Shown here in pieces: positions 1 through 9,077 of a DNA stretch of 64,000 nucleotides (positions within the stretch are counted from its first letter, which is position 1; each line of letters opens with the position of its first letter). The translations under genes and the position numbers were made by a program. The stretch is from Parvibaculum sp. (GTDB lineage Bacteria > Pseudomonadota > Alphaproteobacteria > Parvibaculales > Parvibaculaceae), in NCBI GenBank assembly GCA_002694985.1, contig NZNS01000001.1, forward strand, positions 62,001-126,000, given 5' to 3'. The notes below the pieces were generated by a model that was given only the letters and a program-made list of their open reading frames with translations, ran no database searches and had not been told where the DNA came from.

Positions 1-21
1 GTAGCGTATAGCGGCGAACTC

Positions 22-1713
22 ATGAAGACGGACGATGATCTTCTGGAGAGTGCTGTGAATGCTGTAGGCGATGCTGCTTACAAATGGTCGATCAGCGAGG
101 ACATCTTGAGCTGGGGCGCGGGGGCCGCGCAACTTCTCGGCATCTCCGACATTTCCAGTATATCCACACATCGTGACTTTGCCGCGCGCATCGCAAGCGA
201 TGGCGTAAGCCGCTACGAACAGATTTGCCGCTCGCGCGAAAGCGACACGGGCGGCGGGGTGCCTTACGAGCTTGAATACCAGATACGAGACGATTTCGGT
301 GGTATGCGCTGGGTCGAGGATCGCGGTCGCTGGTATGGTGGAAGCGACGGCACACCGGCGAGCGCCATTGGCGTGTTGCGTGCGATCGACGAGCGCCACA
401 AGCGCGAGGAAGAGCTTGTGCGTCTGTCGACCTATGACGAACTGACAGGCTTGTTGAACCGGGTGCGCATGAAAGAAGCGCTGACGGATGCGCTGATCGC
501 TGCCCAGCGCGGCCGCCAGAATTCTGCTTTCCTGCTCATTGCCGTCGATAACCTCGCTCTCATCAACGATGCCTTTGGTTTCGATGTGGCCGATGAAGTG
601 ATTGTCCATGTTGGTCAGCGGCTGAGCTCGCTTGCGCGGCGTGGTGATGCGCTTGGCCGCTATGCGGGTAACAAATTCGGCCTCATCCTGCGTAACTGCA
701 ATGAAGAACGGCTCGGGGGCATTTGCGAACGGCTGCTTGCCGAGGTGCGCGACAAGGTTGTGATGACGGCGCGCGGTCCCGTTTCTGTCACGGTTTCAGC
801 GGGCTCGATTGCGCTTCCCGGTCATGCATCGAGTGTCGATCAGGCGCTTGCCCGCGCGGAGGAGGCGCTCGTTGCGGCGAAGCAGCGGCTTCGCGACAGC
901 CATGTCGTCTATACCCCCTCGCGCGAACGCGAGAAGACGAGGTTGCGCAACATCAATGTCGCCGATGAACTTATCACCGCCCTTAATGACAAGCGTATCC
1001 GTATTGCCTATCAGCCGATTGTCGATGCAAAAACCGGCGAGACCGCTATCTATGAATGTCTCGTTCGCATGGTGCAGCCGGACGGCAATATACTGGCGGC
1101 CGGACATTTTGTGCCGGTGGCGGAAAAACTGGGGCTGATCGGGCTTCTCGACTATCGCGTGATGGAGCTTGCCATCCAGACGTTGCGTGAGCGGCCGGAT
1201 ATCCGGCTCTCGCTCAATGTATCCGGGCGCACGACGAGCGATCGTCTCTGGCGCGAAACGCTTGCAAGCTTCCTTGCCGCAGACAGCAACCTTGCGCGGC
1301 GTCTCGTCATCGAAATTACCGAAACGGTGGCGATCCAGGAGGTTTCGGAACTAACCGAATTTGTCGCGACCTTCCGTACTCTCGGTTGCCAGATCGCCAT
1401 TGACGATTTCGGCGCGGGCTACACGTCGTTCCGCAACCTCAAGATGCTTGATGTGGACCTGGTGAAGATCGACGGATCATTCGTGATCGACCTTGCGACC
1501 AATCCGGACAATCAGTTCTTCGTCCGCACGCTTGTAAACCTTGCGCAGAACTTCAATCTGCCGACGGTCGCCGAATGGGTCAGCAATGCCGAAGAAGTCG
1601 AAATGCTGAAGTCGCTGGGCGTGGAATATTTGCAGGGCTTCTATCTTGGAGAGCCCGCCATGTCGCTGCCAGGTTCGGTGGCGAGTTTTTCGAGCCGCCG
1701 CACGGTCGCCTGA
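22..1713 (+). CDS. PAS-GGDEF-EAL cyclic-di-GMP signalling protein
   Basis: Three domains are visible: an N-terminal PAS-like sensor (about residues 20-125), a GGDEF domain (about 140-300) and an EAL domain (about 315-555). The GGDEF signature is degenerate (AGNKF near residue 216), so cyclase activity is unlikely. The EAL domain keeps ExLxR (ECLVR), the LNVSG Asn, the IEITE Glu, DDFGAGY and the VKID Lys, so phosphodiesterase activity toward c-di-GMP is plausible, with the GGDEF part perhaps regulatory. The protein has no signal peptide or membrane segment and should be cytosolic. The frame stays open to base 1 and the ribosome site before the ATG is weak, so the true start may lie outside the window. 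It converges on phaR with only 3 bases between the stops. Confidence 0.85.
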   Translation: MKTDDDLLESAVNAVGDAAYKWSISEDILSWGAGAAQLLGISDISSISTHRDFAARIASDGVSRYEQICRSRESDTGGGVPYELEYQIRDDFGGMRWVEDRGRWYGGSDGTPASAIGVLRAIDERHKREEELVRLSTYDELTGLLNRVRMKEALTDALIAAQRGRQNSAFLLIAVDNLALINDAFGFDVADEVIVHVGQRLSSLARRGDALGRYAGNKFGLILRNCNEERLGGICERLLAEVRDKVVMTARGPVSVTVSAGSIALPGHASSVDQALARAEEALVAAKQRLRDSHVVYTPSREREKTRLRNINVADELITALNDKRIRIAYQPIVDAKTGETAIYECLVRMVQPDGNILAAGHFVPVAEKLGLIGLLDYRVMELAIQTLRERPDIRLSLNVSGRTTSDRLWRETLASFLAADSNLARRLVIEITETVAIQEVSELTEFVATFRTLGCQIAIDDFGAGYTSFRNLKMLDVDLVKIDGSFVIDLATNPDNQFFVRTLVNLAQNFNLPTVAEWVSNAEEVEMLKSLGVEYLQGFYLGEPAMSLPGSVASFSSRRTVA

Positions 1714-1716
1714 AGT

Positions 1717-2343
1717 TTACTTTTTCGACAGCGCCTCAAGCTGGGCCTGCATCTGCGAAAGCTGCTTCTTGAGTTCATCGAGCTCATTGTCGCGCTTTTC
1801 ACTGCTTTCGGCTGCTTGCGTTTGATCGGAGCTCTGCGGATCCTTCGCTCCGCGTTCGCCCGTCCCGGTGCCCGGTCGCCCGAAGGGCGAGAACATGCGC
1901 ATTGCATTATCGAAAATTTCAAGATTCTGGCGAATCTGGTCCTCGAATTGACCCAGCCGCTCGCGACCGCCCAGCGCGCTTGTCACGCGGTTACGCAGGT
2001 TTTCCTGCTCCTTCGAAAAGCTGTTCATGCTCATTTCGAGATAGGATGGGAGAAAGCCCTGCAGGCTGTCGCCATAGAAGCGGATCAGCTGTCTGAGGAA
2101 GTTGATCGGGAGCAGGTTCTGGCCCTTGCCCTCTTCCTCGAAAATGATCTGTGTCAGTACGGAGCGGGTGATATCGTCGCCCGTCTTCGCATCCCGGACC
2201 ACGAACTCCTTGCTCTGCTTCACCATCTCGCAGAGATGGTCGAGCGTCACATAGCTCGATGTCGAAGTGTTGTAGAGCCGCCTGTTCGCGTATTTCTTGA
2301 TAACGATGACATCATCGTCCGTGGATGAAGTCTTTTTTGCCAC
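1717..2343 (-). CDS. phaR: Polyhydroxyalkanoate synthesis repressor PhaR
   Basis: This 208-residue protein has the PhaR layout. An N-terminal DNA-binding domain (about residues 13-75) carries the family hallmark IKKYANRRLYNT. PHB-accumulation regulatory repeats follow, and then an acidic Gln/Glu-rich, probably coiled-coil tail. PhaR proteins bind DNA and PHB granules and repress phasin and other storage genes until polymer is present. The start codon is GTG. It is divergent from phbA-phbB, the usual alphaproteobacterial arrangement, and two inverted repeats in the shared promoter region are candidate operators. Confidence 0.93.
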   Translation of the reverse strand: MAKKTSSTDDDVIVIKKYANRRLYNTSTSSYVTLDHLCEMVKQSKEFVVRDAKTGDDITRSVLTQIIFEEEGKGQNLLPINFLRQLIRFYGDSLQGFLPSYLEMSMNSFSKEQENLRNRVTSALGGRERLGQFEDQIRQNLEIFDNAMRMFSPFGRPGTGTGERGAKDPQSSDQTQAAESSEKRDNELDELKKQLSQMQAQLEALSKK

Positions 2344-2415
2344 GGCTGTCCCAATCTCTCATTTTACAATGTTGTCGCATCGGGCCCGCTTTTTTCACAG
2401 GTGACGGCATTTTGC

Positions 2416-2480
2416 TTGCCGCAACGGTCCCTTGCCCCCTGTCATTTGGTATTGTGACGCGGTATTGTTGCGGTGCGCAA
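2416..2480. promoter_or_regulatory. Candidate PhaR operators in the phaR-phbA divergent promoter
   Basis: Two short inverted repeats lie between phaR and phbA: TTGCCGCAA at 2416-2424 and TTGCG-gtg-CGCAA at 2468-2480. PhaR proteins are known to recognise TGC...GCA type repeats. Similar sites appear upstream of ccr and ecm in this window. Binding is inferred, and no clear -35/-10 pair was identified. Confidence 0.45.
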
Positions 2481-2607
2481 GTCCCGTATTGCGATGCACC
2501 GAAAACAGCATTACCGCGTCCTGACCATCTGCAGTCGGCGATCGCAGGTGCCGGGCGGGAGCCATATGATCTTTCGGCCTGTCGAGGCCGGTTTCAGGGA
2601 GCAAGCC

Positions 2608-3795
2608 ATGAGCAAATCCGGTACCGAGGTGGTCATTGTCGGTGCGGCGCGTACGCCCGTCGGTTCATTTAACGGCGCGCTCTCAGGCCTGCCTGCGCAT
2701 GAACTTGGCCGTATCGCCGTTTCTTCCGCCATCGAGCGGGCAGGAATCGCGAAGGATGCAGTTTCCGAAGTTATTCTCGGCCAGATTCTGCAGGCCGGAC
2801 AGGGCCAGAACCCGGCTCGCCAAGCGTCCATCAATTCCGGGCTTCCCGTAGAAGTGCCCGCATGGGGCGTCAATCAGCTTTGCGGCTCGGGTCTTCGCGC
2901 TGTTGCGCTCGGCTATCAGGCCATCGTCAATGGCGACAGCGAGGTCGTGGTCGCGGGCGGTCAGGAAAGCATGAGCCAGGCGCCTCACGCGGCCTATCTT
3001 CGTGCTGGCCAGAAAATGGGCGATATGCAGTTCGTCGATACGATGATCCGCGACGGGCTCTGGGATGCCTTCAACGGCTATCACATGGGGCAGACCGCCG
3101 AGAATGTCGCCGCGCGCTGGCAGATCACACGCGAGGAACAGGATGCTTTTGCTGTTGCCTCGCAGAACAAGGCGGAGGCCGCGCAGAAGGCGGGCCGCTT
3201 CAAGGATGAAATCGTTCCCGTCACGATCAAGTCGCGCAAGGGTGAGACGGTGGTCGATAATGACGAATTCATCAAGCATGGCGTGACGCTCGAAGGTATT
3301 CAGGGTCTGAAGCCCGCCTTCCAGAAGGATGGCGGTACGGTGACCGCGGCAAATGCTTCCGGCATCAATGATGGCGCCGCCGCGGTCGTGCTGATGAGCG
3401 CAGAACGCGCCGAGAAGGAAGGCCGCAAGGTACTCGGCCGCATTGTCTCCTGGGCGCAGGCGGGCGTCGATCCGGCAGTTATGGGGACGGGGCCTATCCC
3501 CGCCTCGCGCGCGGCGCTCAAGAAGGCGGGCTGGACGGTCGACGATCTCGATCTCGTGGAAGCCAACGAGGCCTTTGCGGCGCAGGCGCTCGCAGTCAAC
3601 AAGGATCTCGGCTGGAACCCGGAAATCGTTAATGTGAATGGCGGTGCGATTTCCATCGGCCACCCGATCGGCGCATCCGGTGCCCGCGTCTTTGTGACGC
3701 TTCTTCACGAAATGGAGAAGCGCGATGCGAAGAAGGGGCTCGCCACGCTCTGCATCGGTGGCGGCATGGGTATCGCGCTTTGTGTTGAACGCTGA
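2608..3795 (+). CDS. phbA: Acetyl-CoA acetyltransferase (beta-ketothiolase)
   Basis: The enzyme condenses two acetyl-CoA to acetoacetyl-CoA, the first step of PHB synthesis and the entry to the ethylmalonyl-CoA pathway. The 395 residues match the thiolase family. The nucleophilic Cys92 lies in NQLCGSGLR, His352 in GHPIGASG and the second Cys382 in CIGGGMG. NEAFAAQ is also present. The frame is open further upstream, but the ATG at 2608 has an AGGGA ribosome site and begins the conserved thiolase N-terminus ([15 protein letters not shown]). phbB follows after 46 bases, almost certainly in one operon. Confidence 0.95.
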   Translation: MSKSGTEVVIVGAARTPVGSFNGALSGLPAHELGRIAVSSAIERAGIAKDAVSEVILGQILQAGQGQNPARQASINSGLPVEVPAWGVNQLCGSGLRAVALGYQAIVNGDSEVVVAGGQESMSQAPHAAYLRAGQKMGDMQFVDTMIRDGLWDAFNGYHMGQTAENVAARWQITREEQDAFAVASQNKAEAAQKAGRFKDEIVPVTIKSRKGETVVDNDEFIKHGVTLEGIQGLKPAFQKDGGTVTAANASGINDGAAAVVLMSAERAEKEGRKVLGRIVSWAQAGVDPAVMGTGPIPASRAALKKAGWTVDDLDLVEANEAFAAQALAVNKDLGWNPEIVNVNGGAISIGHPIGASGARVFVTLLHEMEKRDAKKGLATLCIGGGMGIALCVER

Positions 3796-3841
3796 GCTTT
3801 ACAGCGGCTTGCAAAAACTTCCAGGACGAGGATAACCGATA

Positions 3842-4567
3842 ATGACCAAAGTTGCGCTCGTGACGGGCGGTACACGCGGCATCGGCGCTGCGATTTCGGT
3901 CGCGCTGAAGAATGCGGGCTACAAGGTGGCCGCCAATTATGCCGGCAACGATGAAGCGGCGGCGGCTTTCTCGAAGGAGCATGGCGTCAATGTCTACAAG
4001 TGGAATGTGGGCGATTATGACGCTTGCGTGAAAGGCATTGCTTCGGTAGAGGCCGAGCTCGGTCCGGTCGACGTGCTGGTCAACAATGCCGGTATCACGC
4101 GGGACGGCATGCTGCACAAGATGACGCCCGCGCAGTGGCGTGAGGTCATGGCCGTCGATCTCGATTCCATGTTCAACATGTGCCAGCCGGTTATCAACGG
4201 CATGCGCGAGCGCGGCTTCGGGCGCATCGTCAATATCTCCTCAATCAACGGTCAGAAGGGCCAGATGGGGCAGACCAATTATTCCGCGGCGAAGGCGGGC
4301 GTCATCGGCTTCACCAAGGCGCTGGCGCAGGAAGTCGCAAGGAAGGGCGTCACGGTGAACTGCATCGCGCCGGGCTATGTCGATACCGACATGGTGGCGG
4401 CGGTACCGGAAAAGGTGCTGGAAGGCATCATCTCGACCATTCCGATTGGCCGTCTCGGCAAGGCCGAAGAAATTGCGCATTGCGTTGCCTTCCTTGCAGA
4501 CGAAAAGGCGAGCTTTGTCACCGGTGCGACGATCACGGCGAATGGTGCGCAGTACATCGCGGGATAG
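3842..4567 (+). CDS. phbB: Acetoacetyl-CoA reductase
   Basis: This NADPH-dependent short-chain dehydrogenase makes (R)-3-hydroxybutyryl-CoA for PHB synthesis. It has 241 residues, the usual family length. The cofactor motif TGGTRGIG is at the N-terminus, followed by NNAGITRDG. The catalytic Ser (NISSINGQ), Tyr147 and Lys151 (NYSAAKAG) are all present. It is the last gene of the phbA-phbB operon and is followed within 25 bases by a strong terminator. The PHB polymerase gene itself is not in this window. Confidence 0.95.
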   Translation: MTKVALVTGGTRGIGAAISVALKNAGYKVAANYAGNDEAAAAFSKEHGVNVYKWNVGDYDACVKGIASVEAELGPVDVLVNNAGITRDGMLHKMTPAQWREVMAVDLDSMFNMCQPVINGMRERGFGRIVNISSINGQKGQMGQTNYSAAKAGVIGFTKALAQEVARKGVTVNCIAPGYVDTDMVAAVPEKVLEGIISTIPIGRLGKAEEIAHCVAFLADEKASFVTGATITANGAQYIAG

Positions 4568-4589
4568 ATTTTCCCGCATATGACAAGAA

Positions 4590-4619
4590 AACGCCCCGGA
4601 TATTTCCGGGGCGTTTTTT
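4590..4619 (+). terminator. Rho-independent terminator after phbB
   Basis: The stem AACGCCCCGGA / TTCCGGGGCGTT encloses a very short loop and is followed by a T run. It ends the phbA-phbB transcript and separates it from the low-GC gene downstream. Confidence 0.88.
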
Positions 4620-4684
4620 GTTGATATCAGCGCAAAAAGAGAATCGGGTAAACTGCTGTTGGAGTTGTTGTAGGGGATTCTCCA

Positions 4685-5284
4685 ATGGACAAGTTTTCTT
4701 CCGACCAAGTAGTCGAGAACCTTCTGGCAATATGGCCCACTGCCGATTTTCCAGATGATTATGTTCTGCTCAACGACCTCGACTGCTTTCGTGGCTTAAT
4801 GATGTCTGACCGAAGAAAACTTTTAAAAAAGGCCAAGAAAGAAACCCTGCAGAGAGTGATGCAAGAACGAGTTGATGAGATTGTTGAAGCTGTTGAGATG
4901 GAAGGCAGCAATCTTGTCGATGTTTTGATGGAAGCCTTCCCTTCGGATTTAGATAATTTCAGCGGACTGAGCGAAAGGGAGAAGGAGATTTGGCTTTCAA
5001 AAGCTAAAAAGGCCGCGGGAAGGGACTTTGATCGAAAGTCTGTCGTTTACTTCATTGGTGACGAAGAATTTGTGAAAATCGGGTACACGACAAGTTTGGA
5101 AGCGCGTTTTAAGGCGCTGAGGACCTCTTCGCCTAGACCGCTCAAGGTACACCACGTTTTATTTGGTGGTCGCGATGATGAGCGGGAGTTACACCAACGA
5201 TTTTCTCACCTGCGAGTCGAGGGCGAATGGTTTTGTTTGTCCGGTGAACTTTTGAAGTTCATCAAACACCGCAGCAGTTCGTAG
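4685..5284 (+). CDS. GIY-YIG family (T5orf172/MUG113-type) protein, AT-rich
   Basis: The C-terminal half (about residues 118-195) matches the T5orf172/MUG113 branch of GIY-YIG nucleases. It has VVYFIG and VKIGYT for the two signature strands, the LEARF arginine, and the RELHQRF...EGEWF block with the catalytic-type Glu. The N-terminal 115 residues are charged and helical and are not recognised. The ribosome site AGGGGA precedes the ATG. Base composition and codon use are strikingly AT-rich compared with all neighbours, which suggests recent acquisition. It is a lone gene between a terminator and a convergent gene, with no mobile element beside it. Its substrate is unknown. Confidence 0.78.
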   Translation: MDKFSSDQVVENLLAIWPTADFPDDYVLLNDLDCFRGLMMSDRRKLLKKAKKETLQRVMQERVDEIVEAVEMEGSNLVDVLMEAFPSDLDNFSGLSEREKEIWLSKAKKAAGRDFDRKSVVYFIGDEEFVKIGYTTSLEARFKALRTSSPRPLKVHHVLFGGRDDERELHQRFSHLRVEGEWFCLSGELLKFIKHRSSS

Positions 5285-5303
5285 CTCTTACGTTTGAAGA
5301 AGA

Positions 5304-5948
5304 TTAATCGACCTTCTCTTTTTCCGCTTCCTCTTGCATCCGGTCGTATTCGTCGTCGCGACCAGGGCGCGGCATGTCGGGATAGAGCCAGCTGTCGGGC
5401 GGGCCGATATCGATATGGGCATAAGGCGTCTTTGTCGGGTAGAAACCCGCGCCACCCTTGCCGAGCTTTTTTGCCACGCGGTAGACCTCTTCGGGGTCGA
5501 GGAAATCCTGCGTGATGTCCATCGCCATGCCGCGCATGTGGAAGCTGCCGGGATCGACGCCGTTGCCGCGATGGAAGAGCCAGTCGTTGGTTTCCGGCGA
5601 GCGATAGCCGGACATGGTGTAGATCGGATTCTTCGAACGTGTATTGGCGTCGATCTCCCAGAGCAGATCGAGAAGACCCGGATGCACGTCATGGACGCCG
5701 CCCGTGCGCAGGTCGCGCATGAACCACGAGGCGCGCTTCAACGCATCCTCTTCATAGCCCTTGTCCGTCCAATAGGTGACGGTGAGCTTTTCGCCTGAAT
5801 TGAGGCTCTGGAGCCGGAGCGTCCGTTTGTGTGGCGCATCCGCGCGAACGATGGAAGGCGCCGCCAGAAGACCCGCTGCGCCAAGACCCAGCGCAAGCGC
5901 CTTGCGGCGTGTCGGCAGAAAAAGTCCCGATGTGGATTTCCCGGTCAT
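5304..5948 (-). CDS. DUF882/YcbK-type M15 murein peptidase, Tat-exported
   Basis: This 214-residue protein starts with a twin-arginine signal (TRRKALALGLGAAGLL) ending near ADA. The mature part is the DUF882 (peptidase M15-like) fold: SGYRSPETN, then GSFHMRGMAMDI with the His and Asp zinc ligands, and HIDIG near the C-terminus. Relatives include MepK, a murein endopeptidase, so a role in peptidoglycan remodelling in the periplasm is likely. It lies 9 bases downstream of the polysaccharide deacetylase gene, consistent with a two-gene envelope operon. Confidence 0.85.
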   Translation of the reverse strand: MTGKSTSGLFLPTRRKALALGLGAAGLLAAPSIVRADAPHKRTLRLQSLNSGEKLTVTYWTDKGYEEDALKRASWFMRDLRTGGVHDVHPGLLDLLWEIDANTRSKNPIYTMSGYRSPETNDWLFHRGNGVDPGSFHMRGMAMDITQDFLDPEEVYRVAKKLGKGGAGFYPTKTPYAHIDIGPPDSWLYPDMPRPGRDDEYDRMQEEAEKEKVD

Positions 5949-5957
5949 GGCAAAAGG

Positions 5958-6854
5958 CTACTGGAGGGCGGTTTGGGGCTCAAGCGACGGTTTCAAGGCG
6001 GCGCCCAGGGTTGCTCCGGGACCGGAGGGAGCGCTGGCGCGGCGGACAGGACGTATGAGGGGATCGGGTACGGCAGTGGCAAGGCTGCGCGTGCCTTCTT
6101 CCGGCGCAAGCTGCGCAAAGCTGTAGCCGTCCGCCCGCAATGCCTCGATGAGGTCGGAAAGCATGTCGGCCGTGCGCGGTTTGGTGTCGTGGAGGATCAG
6201 GATGCCGCGCCCCACATAGGCAATGTTGCGCAGCGCCCGGATGCGGACCTGCGCGGAGCTGATGGATTTCCAGTCATCCGCGCCGAATTCGCAGGAGAAG
6301 GTTGCGATGTTGCGTTCGCCGAGCCAGCCGATCAGCGTCTTGCTGTCGTTTAGACCGGGAAAGCGGAAGAAGGGCGCAAGCCTTTCGCGGTTGGCGGCAG
6401 GCGCGCTTGCAAGCGCCGCTTCCACCGCGTTGAAACCGCGCCGGATCTGGCTTTGCGCGTTCGCAAGCGAGTAACGGCGAAGGTTGCTCGGGTGGGACCA
6501 GCTATGAGTGCCGATGGTGTGGCCGCGCGCCGCCACCGCGCGCACGATGTCCGGATGTCTTTCGGCGTAGATGCCGACCATGAAGAAGGTCGCCTTCACG
6601 CAATGCCGGTCGAGAATATCGAGGATAAGCGGCGTCGTGTCGGGGTTGGGGCCATCGTCAAAGGTGAGCGCGACCTGTTTGGGGCCGAGGCCCGCGGACC
6701 GTGGATATTGCATCCCGCCATAGGCCGGGCCGCCCCTTGTCGAAAGTGTGACCACGGGAGTCTCTTGCTCGCAGGCCGGATTTTGTGCGCGCGCGGGCAG
6801 GCTCGCGCAAAAAAGCGCGGCCAGCATACTCGCTGCGGCAAGAACGGATTTCAC
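5958..6854 (-). CDS. Secreted polysaccharide deacetylase (NodB domain)
   Basis: A signal peptide ends near residue 24 (ASLPARAQ). The NodB domain follows with TFDDGPNPDTTP (catalytic and metal Asp pair), the metal-binding HSWSHPSNLR (HxxxH), the FFRFPG motif and the ILILHD motif with the catalytic His. Such enzymes remove N- or O-acetyl groups from peptidoglycan, chitin-like or exopolysaccharides, and the substrate here cannot be told. It is the first gene of the pair with the DUF882 peptidase gene. Confidence 0.88.
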   Translation of the reverse strand: MKSVLAAASMLAALFCASLPARAQNPACEQETPVVTLSTRGGPAYGGMQYPRSAGLGPKQVALTFDDGPNPDTTPLILDILDRHCVKATFFMVGIYAERHPDIVRAVAARGHTIGTHSWSHPSNLRRYSLANAQSQIRRGFNAVEAALASAPAANRERLAPFFRFPGLNDSKTLIGWLGERNIATFSCEFGADDWKSISSAQVRIRALRNIAYVGRGILILHDTKPRTADMLSDLIEALRADGYSFAQLAPEEGTRSLATAVPDPLIRPVRRASAPSGPGATLGAALKPSLEPQTALQ

Positions 6855-6961
6855 CTTGAGCCCCCCACGGACCGGCGACGGTATCTATCGGCACAGTCTA
6901 GCGGACCCGCCGTTTTCGGCCAGCGCAGAGGGGCAACAGGAGCGGCGAAAGAGAAACAGGG

Positions 6962-7399
6962 TTAAGCGAAGGGGCTCCATCCCGGTTCCGCCATCTCGAA
7001 GCTCGCGAATTCGAAGCCCGGGGCGACCGTGCAGCCCACCAGCGTCCACAGGCCGAGCGGTTCGGCCGCCTGCCAGGCATTCGCCGGGATCACGATTTGA
7101 GGGCGTTCGCCTGCGTCGAGGTTCTGACCGAGAAGCAGGGTTTCGGGCTTTTTCCCTTCCACATAGCGTGGCAGGGCGAGCGGCCCGCCTGCGTACCAGT
7201 GCCAGATTTCAGCAGCGTCGACGCGGTGCCAGTGGGATCGTTCGCCTTCCTTCAGCAGGTAATAGATGGCGGTCGAATGAGCACGTGTCCCGCCTGCCGG
7301 GTCGCGAAAGGTTTCGACAAAATGGCCACCTTCCGGGTGCGGTTCCATGCCGAGGAGTTCGATGATGGCGTCGGCATCCAGGCCGGCGAATGAAGGCAT
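6962..7399 (-). CDS. Cupin DUF985 family protein
   Basis: This 145-residue single-domain cupin belongs to the DUF985 family. The typical start is LLGMEPHPEGGHFVET, followed by the AIYYLL strand, HWHRVDAAEIWHWYAG (metal-type His residues) and a closing LVGCTVAPGFEF. A longer frame exists upstream, but it runs through gloB, and the ATG at 7399 begins the conserved domain. It sits 1 base from the gloB stop, so the two are co-transcribed. The biochemical role of the family is not settled. Confidence 0.86.
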   Translation of the reverse strand: MPSFAGLDADAIIELLGMEPHPEGGHFVETFRDPAGGTRAHSTAIYYLLKEGERSHWHRVDAAEIWHWYAGGPLALPRYVEGKKPETLLLGQNLDAGERPQIVIPANAWQAAEPLGLWTLVGCTVAPGFEFASFEMAEPGWSPFA

Positions 7400-7400
7400 A

Positions 7401-8171
7401 TCAGAAATTGTCCTTTCGCTTGCGGGTTTCAGCAAAAACATCGACATCGTTTGCCGCGTCGAGGCCGATCGTGCGGCGAAGGTCGGGGCTTGCCGCACGC
7501 AGGAAGGGGTTTGTCTTCTTTTCGAGGCCGATGGTGGTCGGCACTGTCCATTCGCCGCGGGCGCGCTTCTCATCAATCTCCCTGGCGCGGGCGACGAGGG
7601 CGGCATTGTCCGGCTCGACGGAAAGGGCAAAGCGTGCATTCGCCTGCGTGTATTCATGTGCGCAATAGACGACTGTGTCGTCGGGAAGCTCCATCAGCTT
7701 GCCGAGCGATGTCCACATCTGTTGCGGTGTGCCCTCGAAGATCCGTCCGCATCCCAGCGCGAAGAGCGTGTCGCCCACGAAGGCAATGTGTTCTTCGTCG
7801 AAGCTGTAGGCAATGTGACCGCTGGTGTGCCCCGGCACGTCGATCACGCGGGCGTGTGCCGCGCCCAATTCCACGATGTCGCCTTCGCCGACGGCGCGAT
7901 CAATGCCGGGAATCTTGTCCTTCTCGCCTTTCGGGCCAATGACGATGCAGCCGGTCTTCTCCTTGAGCTCCGCATTGCCGCCCGCATGGTCGTAATGGTG
8001 ATGCGTGTTGAGGATATGGGTGAGTTTCCAGCCCTTCTCCTCAAGAGCGGCAAGGATCGGCTTCACTTCCGGTGTGTCGATGGCCGCCGTCGCACCGGAA
8101 GAAGGCTCGTGGACCAGATAGCCGTAATTGTCGTTCAGGCAGGAAAATTGGTGAATTTCGAGCTTTGCCAT
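7401..8171 (-). CDS. gloB: Hydroxyacylglutathione hydrolase (glyoxalase II)
   Basis: This metallo-beta-lactamase fold protein of 256 residues has the dinuclear zinc motif THHHYDHAGG, the later metal His in VPGHTSGH and a third ligand block at FVGDTLFALGCG. It hydrolyses S-D-lactoylglutathione to D-lactate and glutathione, the second step of methylglyoxal detoxification. The family-specific C-terminal CAHEYTQANARFAL is present, distinguishing it from generic metallo-hydrolases. It is divergent from a methyltransferase gene and leads a two-gene unit with the cupin. Confidence 0.94.
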   Translation of the reverse strand: MAKLEIHQFSCLNDNYGYLVHEPSSGATAAIDTPEVKPILAALEEKGWKLTHILNTHHHYDHAGGNAELKEKTGCIVIGPKGEKDKIPGIDRAVGEGDIVELGAAHARVIDVPGHTSGHIAYSFDEEHIAFVGDTLFALGCGRIFEGTPQQMWTSLGKLMELPDDTVVYCAHEYTQANARFALSVEPDNAALVARAREIDEKRARGEWTVPTTIGLEKKTNPFLRAASPDLRRTIGLDAANDVDVFAETRKRKDNF

Positions 8172-8312
8172 CTCATCTCCTTCGGTGGGCGCTATCGGGA
8201 TCGTTTGCCTCCCGTTAGTCTCGTCCGATATAGGCTTTGCCGCTTAGGGTAGAGGTCTTGGCCGCCCGCGTGAACCCGGTGCTTCAATGCCGGATTTGCT
8301 GGAGTTTATTCC

Positions 8313-9074
8313 GTGCAGATGGATGTGATCGACCTTCGCGATTTCTACGGCCGTCCGCTCGGGCGCGTCGCGCAACACCATATTGCCCGCCGTGTGGAGC
8401 AAATATGGCCCGATGTTCAGGGCCTGAACCTGCTCGGTCTCGGCTTTGCGACGCCCTATCTCGCCCCCTTTGTGGGCAAGGCGGAGCGCGCTTTCGGCCT
8501 CATGCCTGCGCGGCAGGGGGTCATGCAGTGGCCTGCGGACGGAAAGTGCCTCACCGGTCTTGTCGACGAGCGTGAATTGCCGCTGCCCGATGAAAGCATG
8601 GACCGCGTGCTGCTGGTCCACGGACTTGAGGCGAGCGAATCCAAGCGCGGGCTGTTGCGCCAGATATGGCGCGTTCTGGCGCCGGGCGGGAGGCTGCTCA
8701 TTGTCGTGCCGAACCGTCGCGGTCTCTGGGCGCGGCGCGAGGCGACGCCTTTCGGTCATGGCCAGCCCTTCTCGCGCAGCCAGATTACGCAGCTCCTCCG
8801 CGAATCCATGTTTTCGCCGTCGGACTGGGAGGTGGCGCTTTTCGTTCCGCCTTTCGACTGGCGTCCGCTGCTTCGTTCGGCGTCCGCCTGGGAGCGTGCG
8901 GGCCATATGCTCTGGCCGCGTTTTTCCGGCGTCATCATGGTGGAGGCGACGAAGCAGATCTATGCCGCGACGCCGCTGCCGGCATCGCGCAAGATGAAGT
9001 CCAGGGTTCGGGCGATTGCGCCGCTGCCCGCGCCGGCCCCGGCGCGTGTCGTCCTGCCGGAAGACGAAGACTGA
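8313..9074 (+). CDS. SAM-dependent methyltransferase, class I
   Basis: The sequence has a class I Rossmann-type methyltransferase layout: LLGLGFATPY in the SAM-binding position, an acidic residue after strand 2, then LVHGLEASESKRGLLRQIWRVLAPGGRLLIVVPN, a post-I block of the Methyltransf_11 kind. The C-terminal third contains a hydrophobic, basic segment and a Pro/Ala-rich tail. The start is GTG with GGAG upstream; an ATG 6 bases later is an alternative. It pairs divergently with gloB, an arrangement common in alphaproteobacteria. The substrate is unknown. Confidence 0.8.
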   Translation: MQMDVIDLRDFYGRPLGRVAQHHIARRVEQIWPDVQGLNLLGLGFATPYLAPFVGKAERAFGLMPARQGVMQWPADGKCLTGLVDERELPLPDESMDRVLLVHGLEASESKRGLLRQIWRVLAPGGRLLIVVPNRRGLWARREATPFGHGQPFSRSQITQLLRESMFSPSDWEVALFVPPFDWRPLLRSASAWERAGHMLWPRFSGVIMVEATKQIYAATPLPASRKMKSRVRAIAPLPAPAPARVVLPEDED

Positions 9075-9077
9075 CCT

